From Cytophagales bacterium (GTDB taxonomy: Bacteria; Bacteroidota; Bacteroidia; Cytophagales; Amoebophilaceae), in the NCBI GenBank assembly GCA_022360235.1, contig JAKSDE010000484.1, positions 1 through 7,732 of the forward strand: 7,732 nucleotides of DNA, written 5' to 3'. The translations under genes and the position numbers were made by a program. Shown piece after piece: positions 1 through 5,586 of the stretch. Position 1 is the stretch's first letter, and every line of letters begins with the position of its first letter. Below the pieces are notes generated by a model. The model saw only the letters and a program-made list of their open reading frames with translations. It did no database searches and was not told where the DNA came from.

Positions 1-20
1 AGTTCCGAGTTCTGAGTTCC
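1..20. repeat. Heptamer tandem repeat (GAGTTCY), cut by the window edge
   Basis: Three head-to-tail copies of a 7-base unit are visible: AGTTCC (first base outside the window), GAGTTCT and GAGTTCC. The array ends exactly at base 20, where AT-rich sequence begins, and may continue to the left. Heptamer tandem repeats in intergenic DNA are known from cyanobacteria (STRR elements) and I believe occur in some Bacteroidota. With under three full copies visible, the call is modest. Confidence 0.55.
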
Positions 21-124
21 AAATATAGGCTTTTAGCATAAGGCCGAAAGTATTTACCCCAATCATAGTAGAAAATTAGTAAATATAGTGTAATTTGCTA
101 CGTAGTTTTATAGGAAAAAATTTT

Positions 125-1219
125 ATGACGTACCTTAAGGAAAAAGTTATTGAAGCGCTAAAAACGGTAGAAGACCCTGATCTTAAGAAAGACCTTATTA
201 CACTAGGGATGGTCAAGGAGCTTCAAGTGGATGAACAAGGTGTGCGCTTTACCCTAGAACTCACGACGCCTGCTTGTCCACTTAAAGAGATGATCAAACA
301 GGCTTGCAGAGAAGCCATTCATCAACAAGTAGCCCAAAATTTACCTGTTAGCATTGAGGTGACTGCTCGTGTCACCTCTACAAGATTGAATGCCCCTATT
401 TTACCCCATGTAAAAAATATTATTGCGATTGCCTCGGGTAAAGGCGGTGTTGGTAAATCAACCATTGCTGCTAATATGGCAATTGCTTTGGCAAAGAGTG
501 GGGCAAACGTAGGACTTATCGATGCAGATATTTTTGGGCCTTCGATTCCTACGATGTTTAACTGCGAACATAAAAAACCACAAGTTACACAAAGAGCGGG
601 TAAAAATCATATCGTTCCTATTGAACAATATGGGGTAAAGCTGCTCTCTATTGGCTTTTTGGCACCTGCAGAGAAAGCTGTAGTATGGCGAGGGCCTATG
701 GCTAGCTCGGCGCTGAGACAATTTTTAAGAGAGGCTGCATGGGGAGATTTAGATTATTTAATGATCGATCTTCCCCCAGGTACAAGCGACATCCATCTTA
801 CGTTAGTACAAACAGTGCCTGTCACAGGGGCTGTCATTGTGTCTACGCCCCAAAAAGTAGCGCTTGCCGATGCTATGAGAGGATTAGCGATGTTCAAACA
901 ACCACAAATCAATGTTCCTGTGCTTGGGATCATAGAAAATATGGCTTATTTTTCCCCCGAAGAACTACCTAATAATCAATATTATATCTTTGGTAAAGAG
1001 GGAGGTAAAACGTTGGCTGAACAGCAGAAGGTAGCATTCCTAGGCCAAATCCCCTTGGTACAAGGCATCCGAGAGAGTGGTGATGCAGGCTATCCTGTGG
1101 TGATGAAAAATAATAAAGTAGCCCAAGCATTGAAGGAAGTCGCCAAATCTTTAGCTCAGCAAGTAGCGATTCGGAATGCGATGCTTGATAAAACAAAAAA
1201 AGTAGAAGTAAAAACCTAG
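125..1219 (+). CDS. mrp: Mrp/NBP35-type P-loop ATPase, iron-sulfur cluster carrier, with N-terminal MIP18 (DUF59) domain
   Basis: This is a cytoplasmic ATPase of 364 residues that by family binds and delivers Fe-S clusters to apoproteins. An N-terminal MIP18/DUF59 domain covers about residues 1-82 and has the conserved T-T-P-A-C-P motif (Cys51). The ATPase domain follows from about residue 97. It has the deviant Walker A SGKGGVGKST at 104-113, a DAD-I-FGPS segment at 133-140, and the Walker B region MIDLPPGTSD at 213-222. The C-terminal CxxC cluster-binding pair of many Mrp proteins is absent: after ENMAYF (271-276) comes a cysteine-free segment leading to YYIFGKEGG. From recall, this is usual in Bacteroidota. 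The start chosen is ATG at 125, preceded by AGGA at 112-115 (9-base spacing). An in-frame TTG at 95 would add ten residues without homology value. nfu follows after 5 bases, so the two are probably cotranscribed. Confidence 0.95.
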   Translation: MTYLKEKVIEALKTVEDPDLKKDLITLGMVKELQVDEQGVRFTLELTTPACPLKEMIKQACREAIHQQVAQNLPVSIEVTARVTSTRLNAPILPHVKNIIAIASGKGGVGKSTIAANMAIALAKSGANVGLIDADIFGPSIPTMFNCEHKKPQVTQRAGKNHIVPIEQYGVKLLSIGFLAPAEKAVVWRGPMASSALRQFLREAAWGDLDYLMIDLPPGTSDIHLTLVQTVPVTGAVIVSTPQKVALADAMRGLAMFKQPQINVPVLGIIENMAYFSPEELPNNQYYIFGKEGGKTLAEQQKVAFLGQIPLVQGIRESGDAGYPVVMKNNKVAQALKEVAKSLAQQVAIRNAMLDKTKKVEVKT

Positions 1220-1224
1220 TGCTT

Positions 1225-1479
1225 ATGGAAAGCACACAGTTGTATCAAGAGCAATTAAAAGAGCGTGTAGAAAAAGCATTGGACAGCATCAGGCCTTTCT
1301 TAGAGGCAGATGGAGGTAATGTAAAGATGGTAGCTATTGATGAAGAAAGAATAGTATATCTCACACTACTAGGGGCTTGCAGTACATGCCCTATGTCTTC
1401 TATGACCTTGAAAGCAGGGATAGAAGAGACAGTTATCAAATCCGTACCCGAAATCAAAGCCGTAGAAACAGTGCGTTGA
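1225..1479 (+). CDS. nfu: Nfu/NifU C-terminal-domain protein (Fe-S cluster scaffold or carrier)
   Basis: This 84-residue protein consists of the NifU C-terminal domain only. The diagnostic motif is G-A-C-S-T-C-P-M-S at residues 50-58, with Cys52 and Cys55 forming the CxxC that in this family bridges a [4Fe-4S] cluster across a homodimer. It is preceded by the typical R-P-F-L-E-A-D-G-G-N-V segment (residues 23-33). No N-terminal NifU scaffold domain or A-type domain is present. It probably acts in the cytoplasm as a small carrier working with the Mrp protein encoded immediately upstream. The start could be ATG 1225 or the GTG at 1219 that overlaps the mrp stop (TAGTG). ATG is preferred, and the difference is two residues. 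Neither has a clear Shine-Dalgarno sequence, so translation may depend on coupling to mrp. Confidence 0.93.
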   Translation: MESTQLYQEQLKERVEKALDSIRPFLEADGGNVKMVAIDEERIVYLTLLGACSTCPMSSMTLKAGIEETVIKSVPEIKAVETVR

Positions 1480-1596
1480 TGAGTTTCAAGCGCTAATTTG
1501 CCCTTCTCTTAAAAATAGCCTGACTGCCAAAGGTTAAGTAGATAAAGAAAATACAAAGCTGATAAGCAGCAAGGCGAATATTCAGTGAAAAAGTAT

Positions 1597-1603
1597 AAGG
1601 AGG
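1597..1603 (+). promoter_or_regulatory. Strong Shine-Dalgarno sequence (AAGGAGG) before the leader ORF
   Basis: AAGGAGG lies 8 bases upstream of the ATG at 1612, an ideal match and spacing. No other gene in the window has anything comparable, and Bacteroidota in general make little use of Shine-Dalgarno pairing. It sits 54 bases before the ddl ATG, too far to serve that start directly. It is also in frame with open codons that would read K-E-E, so chance occurrence inside a decayed reading frame is not excluded. Confidence 0.5.
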
Positions 1604-1611
1604 AATTGACA

Positions 1612-1656
1612 ATGACTATATATTGCGCTTACATCACCCTCATTCAAGCGAAGTAG
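1612..1656 (+). CDS. Putative 14-residue leader peptide upstream of the Ddl fusion
   Basis: The reading frame encodes MTIYCAYITLIQAK and ends in TAG at 1654-1656, leaving one base before the ddl start at 1658. It is supported by the AAGGAGG at 1597-1603. The ddl start has no Shine-Dalgarno sequence of its own, so ribosomes ending the leader could restart on ddl (translational coupling). A short imperfect stem, CGCTT (1626-1630) with AAGCG (1646-1650), lies inside the leader. The peptide has no homology I recognise, and no run of a regulatory codon that would suggest classical attenuation. The same frame is open upstream to 1546, with GTG 1585 and TTG 1606 as alternative starts, so the reading could be a remnant of a longer lost gene. 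Function is inferred from position only. Confidence 0.35.
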   Translation: MTIYCAYITLIQAK

Positions 1657-1657
1657 T

Positions 1658-4360
1658 ATGCCAAAACTTATAAAGATAGGTATCTTTTTGGGAGGCTCTT
1701 CCAGAGAACGAGAGGTTTCTTTTGCCGGTGGGCGTACTGTATATGATAACTTAGATCAAGCTATCTTTGAACCTGTCCCTATTTTTGTAGATAGCTTAGG
1801 CAACTTTATTCTGCTCGACTGGCAATACCTCTACAAAGGCACCATTCGAGATTTTTACCCCCCTCCTAATTTAATTCCTCCGTCTAATTTCTCTGTTTAC
1901 ATAGAGTCACTCCATGGCTTAACAATGGAACAAACGGATCACCTCATTGATCAAGTAGGGGAAAAAATTACTCCTGACCAATTCTCCACCCTTTTCGATT
2001 TTGCCTTGCTAGCCTTACATGGTCCCTGTGGCGAAGATGGAAGCATTCAGGGCTTGCTGGAATGGTATCAGATACCTTATTCCGGAACAGGCATCCTTGG
2101 TTCTGCTATAGGGATTGATAAGATCATTCAGAAAAAATTAATGCAAGCTTGTGGATTAACCGTCCCTCCTTATCAAATTTTGTCTAAAAGTACATGGGAA
2201 ACAATCGATAAATCAGACCTCTTCGAAACGATGATTGCATCATTAGGGCTTCCCTTTGTCGTGAAAAGCCCTCGTCAAGGCTCTTCCATTGGGGTGTCGA
2301 TCGTCAAAGAAAAAAATATAGATGCCTTTATAAAGGCAGTCCATCAAAGCTTGTTTATACAAGAGATCACTGCTTTAGCCTGGCAACAACGCACTACGGA
2401 AGCCAAGAAAAACTGGATGGTATCGCTGATTGACATGCGAGAAGGCATTGGCTTACCCGTCAGGATAAATGAACAAATTATCGCCCATCCTGATGAACTT
2501 CTGAAATTTTTAGAAAATCATTTTGCAACGAGCAACCAGTCTATCAAACTTACCAGCATCTATGGGGAAGAAGAAGTCCTCCTTGAATCTTTTATTCAAG
2601 GAAGAGAGTTTTCATGTATTGTCCTAGAAAATCAAGGAGAGCAGCTTATAGCTTTACCGCCTACAGAAATTATCAAAGGTGATACGCATTTCGACTATAG
2701 GGCAAAGTATCTACCAGGGATAGTTCGCAAACATACCCCTATCCAGTTGGGAGCCAAGCTAGTCCACCAAATCAGAAAAGCTTGTGTACAGCTTTTTGCA
2801 CTACTAGGATGCCAAGTGTATGCGAGGATCGATGGGTTTCTTACACCAGATCAAACAATCTATCTCACTGACCCCAACACGACTGCCGGAATGAATCCTT
2901 CCTCCTTTCTATTTCATCAAGCAGCTGAGATAGGACTGAACCCTTCGCAATTTCTTACGTTTCTTATTCGCACCTCTTTAGCGGAAAGAATGAGAATAGG
3001 AAAGACAAAGCTACAAGCAGAATTATTACGCAAAAAGCTAGCTAAAAGCATGGAAGGAACAACGCAGGCTGGTGTGAAGAAAACGAGGGTGGGCGTTCTC
3101 ATGGGAGGCTTCTCGGCAGAACGCCATATCTCTGTAGAAAGTGGTAGAAACATTTACGAAAAGTTAGCTTCTTCTACCCAGTATACGCCTATCCCTCTTT
3201 TCTTATGTGGTACGCCTGTACAACACCACCTGTTTATTTTGCCTATTAATATGCTGCTCAAGGACAATGCGGATGATATCCACGAAAAACTATTGCACTC
3301 CTCTTCCTCGCAAAGTCAAGCGGTGGTAGCCTCTATCCAACAAGAGGCCACTTCTATTACAAATAAGTATGCAGGAAAGCAGGCTATTCAACTTCAGGAA
3401 ATAGCATACAGTGAATTAGCAACGTACGTTGATACTGTTTTTATTGCATTACATGGACGACCTGGAGAGGATGGAGCTATACAGGCCAGGCTAGCTAACA
3501 TCCCTTACAATGGTTCAGGCATTGAAACCTCCCAACTTACTATTCATAAGTTTAAGACAAATCAGTTGCTTAAATCAAAGGGCATTCACGTAGCAGCTCA
3601 TACATTGATTACACAAGCGGTTTGGGAGGAAGAGGAGGAAGCAACTATACGTGCTATTGAAGACCAGTTTGCTTACCCTTTTATTGCCAAACCAGTAGAC
3701 GATGGCTGTAGCGCTGCAGTCATTAAAATTAGCCATCGCGCAGCACTTATTGCCTATGCTGAGGCTATCTTTAGAAAGACAGCTCCGTTATCAACACGCC
3801 ATGTAGCAACACTTCGCTTAAAGCCTCATGCGGCCTTTCCACAAAAAGAGGAGTTTATGATTGAAGACTTTATCGAACAAGGGGAGGCACAGCATTTGCT
3901 AGAAATTACAGGAGGATTATTAACGCACCTAGATGAGCAAGGCCGTATTCATTACGAAGTATTTGAGCCTTCTGAGACCTTGGCTACCGGAGATGTACTT
4001 TCTCTAGAAGAGAAATTTTTAGCAGGAGAAGGCCAAAATATTACCCCTGCACGTTTTCACCCTGATCCTACTATCAATCGTAAGATAACTAAAAAGGTGA
4101 AGCAGGATTTAGAAAAAGTAGCACGTATACTTGCTATTGAAGGTTATGCACGTATAGATGCTTTTGTGAAAATTTATGAGGAAAATTATGTTGAAACGTG
4201 GATTATCGAAGTAAACACGCTCCCTGCAATGACGCCCGCTACCTGCATTTTCCATCAGTGTGCACGCAATGGCTATAAGCCATTTGATTTTATTCATGCG
4301 ATTATCCAATATGGTTTGAAAAAACATCAACAAAAAAATAAGTTTTACTGTGATGCTTAA
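1658..4360 (+). CDS. ddl: Tandem D-alanine--D-alanine ligase (two fused Ddl domains)
   Basis: Ddl uses ATP to join two D-alanines for the peptidoglycan stem, in the cytoplasm. Normal Ddl has about 300-370 residues; this protein has 900 and contains two complete copies. Half 1 (about 5-445) shows GGSSRE (Glu17), HGPCGEDG (121-128), Lys203 and GSSIG (208-212), R-E-F-S (Glu317), FDYRAKY (345-351), A-R-I-D (Asp392) and a D-P-N metal-ligand motif (405-407). Half 2 (about 475-887) shows GGFSAE (Glu488), HGRPGEDG (599-606), Lys678 and GCSAAV (683-688), LEEKF (783-787), A-R-I-D (Asp834) and the canonical E-V-N (851-853). A lysine-rich linker (about 446-474) joins them. Half 1 keeps the Gly-Ser-Ser and Tyr loops but has Asp for the first metal Glu. 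Half 2 keeps the Glu but has lost the Tyr and one Ser. ATG 1658 is the only sensible start, since an in-frame stop lies at 1613. No frameshift was seen, so this is a genuine fusion. The PASTA gene overlaps its stop by 8 bases. Confidence 0.9.
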   Translation: MPKLIKIGIFLGGSSREREVSFAGGRTVYDNLDQAIFEPVPIFVDSLGNFILLDWQYLYKGTIRDFYPPPNLIPPSNFSVYIESLHGLTMEQTDHLIDQVGEKITPDQFSTLFDFALLALHGPCGEDGSIQGLLEWYQIPYSGTGILGSAIGIDKIIQKKLMQACGLTVPPYQILSKSTWETIDKSDLFETMIASLGLPFVVKSPRQGSSIGVSIVKEKNIDAFIKAVHQSLFIQEITALAWQQRTTEAKKNWMVSLIDMREGIGLPVRINEQIIAHPDELLKFLENHFATSNQSIKLTSIYGEEEVLLESFIQGREFSCIVLENQGEQLIALPPTEIIKGDTHFDYRAKYLPGIVRKHTPIQLGAKLVHQIRKACVQLFALLGCQVYARIDGFLTPDQTIYLTDPNTTAGMNPSSFLFHQAAEIGLNPSQFLTFLIRTSLAERMRIGKTKLQAELLRKKLAKSMEGTTQAGVKKTRVGVLMGGFSAERHISVESGRNIYEKLASSTQYTPIPLFLCGTPVQHHLFILPINMLLKDNADDIHEKLLHSSSSQSQAVVASIQQEATSITNKYAGKQAIQLQEIAYSELATYVDTVFIALHGRPGEDGAIQARLANIPYNGSGIETSQLTIHKFKTNQLLKSKGIHVAAHTLITQAVWEEEEEATIRAIEDQFAYPFIAKPVDDGCSAAVIKISHRAALIAYAEAIFRKTAPLSTRHVATLRLKPHAAFPQKEEFMIEDFIEQGEAQHLLEITGGLLTHLDEQGRIHYEVFEPSETLATGDVLSLEEKFLAGEGQNITPARFHPDPTINRKITKKVKQDLEKVARILAIEGYARIDAFVKIYEENYVETWIIEVNTLPAMTPATCIFHQCARNGYKPFDFIHAIIQYGLKKHQQKNKFYCDA

Positions 4361-5141
4361 AAAAAGTTTTTTAAAGGCGCTATTTATCCATATCAGCCTC
4401 ATGATGGGCACAGTAGCCTTTATCCTAGTTTTTTTCTTCTACTTTTGCCTCCCTATCATCACGAGGCATGGGCAGTCCATTACTGTACCTAACCTAAAAG
4501 GAATTATGCTAGATGAAGTCGATGATTTTTTAGCACAACGAGGTTTACGATTCGAAGTAACCAAAGACTCTGCTTATTCTAATGTGTATCCACCGTTGAC
4601 CATCTTAAAGCAGCATCCTCGACCTGGTTCAAAAGTGAAGAAAGATAGAAAAATTTATATTACACTGAATGCAGTACATCCTCCTAAAATTAAGATGCCC
4701 TTGCTTGTGGATGGCTCTATGAGAAACGCACAAATACTTTTAAAAAGTCATGAACTGCTGATCGGTGAAATTAGGTATGTACCAGATATTGCTAAAAACG
4801 CTGTGCTTGAGCAATGGCACAATGGAAAAAAAATTAAAGAAGGGACATGGATTGCCAAGGGATCTAAAATTGATTTGGTGGTAGGAGCTGGGTTGGGCAG
4901 AAAAACAGTGAAGGTACCAGCAGTAGGCGGCATGAACTTCGAAGAAGCGGAGTTCTCTATCTTAGAAGCAGGACTGAAAGTGGGTAGCACGATTTACAAG
5001 GTCGTTGATACTTTAGCTGCTGGAACTGTTTTTCGACAGGTTCCTCACGCGGATGAAGAGCGTAGGATAGGTGAAACAGTAGACTTATGGATTGCTGACT
5101 TCAAAGAAGAAGAGGAGGCTATTCTTCCAAAGGAAGCATAA
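4353..5141 (+). CDS. Membrane-anchored protein with three PASTA domains
   Basis: The protein has 262 residues. A short basic N-terminus (K3, K4, K8) leads into one long hydrophobic segment (about 9-36), an uncleaved signal anchor that would leave the rest outside the inner membrane. Three PASTA repeats follow at about 42-108 (begins I-T-V-P-N-L-K-G), 112-178 (I-K-M-P-L-L-V-D-G) and 185-249 (V-K-V-P-A-V-G-G). Each ends in a beta strand of the I-D-L-V-V type. An acidic tail closes the protein. There is no kinase or transpeptidase domain, so it is not PknB or a class A PBP. PASTA domains in other families bind peptidoglycan fragments or muropeptides, and a wall-sensing or scaffolding role is inferred. 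ATG 4353 overlaps the ddl stop by 8 bases (GTG 4350 is also possible) without a Shine-Dalgarno sequence, which indicates coupled translation and a shared cell-wall job. Confidence 0.88.
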   Translation: MLKKSFLKALFIHISLMMGTVAFILVFFFYFCLPIITRHGQSITVPNLKGIMLDEVDDFLAQRGLRFEVTKDSAYSNVYPPLTILKQHPRPGSKVKKDRKIYITLNAVHPPKIKMPLLVDGSMRNAQILLKSHELLIGEIRYVPDIAKNAVLEQWHNGKKIKEGTWIAKGSKIDLVVGAGLGRKTVKVPAVGGMNFEEAEFSILEAGLKVGSTIYKVVDTLAAGTVFRQVPHADEERRIGETVDLWIADFKEEEEAILPKEA

Positions 5142-5205
5142 TACATTTGTATTTCAACTTTTTCATCTCTCCACAGCGGGCTAAGCAATGTAAATAGGAA
5201 TTTAT

Positions 5206-5213
5206 TATCTTTG
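5206..5213 (+). promoter_or_regulatory. Bacteroidota -7 promoter box (TATCTTTG) for the rhodanese gene
   Basis: TATCTTTG matches the TAnnTTTG -7 consensus of the Bacteroidota primary sigma factor exactly. Transcription would start near 5220, giving a leader of about 29 bases to the ATG at 5249. I see no clear TTG -33 element at the expected distance upstream, which lowers confidence. A second TAnnTTTG match (TACATTTG, 5142-5149) lies right after the PASTA stop. Confidence 0.45.
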
Positions 5214-5248
5214 TATTGTAACGTACTAATACTACAAAAATTAACGAA

Positions 5249-5545
5249 ATGGAAGACATAACACCTCAAGAACTTAAACAAAGAATGGCTAATAAGGAGC
5301 CACTAAACATTATCGATGTAAGGGAGCCCCGGGAATATGAACGGTTCAGGATAACGGATAAAAATATTCCCCTATTCACCCTACCAACAAGTTTGGATAA
5401 AATTATGCATCTTAAAAATAAAGAAATTATTCTACATTGTAGGTCAGGTATTCGAAGTAGAGTAGCTAAAGAATTTTTGCAAGAACAGGGTTTTACAAAA
5501 GTAAGAAAGCTCATAGAAGGGTTAGAAGGGTACTTACATGCTTAG
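5249..5545 (+). CDS. Single-domain rhodanese (sulfurtransferase)
   Basis: This 98-residue cytoplasmic protein is one rhodanese domain, with no signal peptide or second domain. It shows the N-terminal I-I-D-V-R-E-P-R-E-Y motif (residues 21-30), the N-I-P-L strand (39-42) and the active-site loop H-C-R-S-G-I-R-S (63-70). Cys64 is the predicted persulfide carrier. The six-residue C-R-S-G-I-R loop is typical of sulfurtransferases rather than Cdc25-like phosphatases. The acceptor cannot be read from sequence; links to Fe-S or tRNA thiolation sulfur traffic are possible but only inferred. It starts at ATG 5249 with A-rich upstream sequence and no Shine-Dalgarno sequence. It probably has its own promoter at 5206. 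It ends 41 bases from the end of convergent parE, with no convincing terminator hairpin in between. Confidence 0.9.
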   Translation: MEDITPQELKQRMANKEPLNIIDVREPREYERFRITDKNIPLFTLPTSLDKIMHLKNKEIILHCRSGIRSRVAKEFLQEQGFTKVRKLIEGLEGYLHA

Positions 5546-5586
5546 TAAATGCTTGGTTGACCTAGAAAATTTTGCTCATAGAGGTA

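Noticed and set aside
91..97. TAATTTG before mrp (and the same heptamer at 1494-1500) as promoter -7 boxes
   Set aside because: Both are one base shorter than the TAnnTTTG consensus and have no TTG at the -33 distance.
95..124. TTG start for mrp ten codons upstream
   Set aside because: The added residues are not part of the MIP18 domain, and ATG 125 has an AGGA at good spacing.
1479..1496. Tiny ORF starting in the nfu stop (TGATG, five codons MSFKR)
   Set aside because: It is only five codons long with no supporting signal; the overlap is likely chance.
1502..1603. Pairing of CCTTCT (1502-1507) with AGGAGG (1598-1603) as a riboswitch-like SD lock
   Set aside because: It is six pairs including a G-U across a 90-base loop, with no other supporting helices visible.
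2917..3153. Open reading frames opposite or inside ddl, mrp, PASTA and parE
   Set aside because: They lie wholly within well-supported genes in other frames, have odd compositions and no recognisable domains.
5140..5153. AATACA-TT-TGTATT inverted repeat as a terminator after the PASTA gene
   Set aside because: The stem is all A/T apart from one C-G pair, the loop is too small to fold as drawn, and the T-rich tract is interrupted.
5546..5586. Bidirectional terminator between the rhodanese and parE genes
   Set aside because: Only weak pairings such as ACCT/AGGT with a long loop can be drawn; none forms a stable stem followed by T residues.
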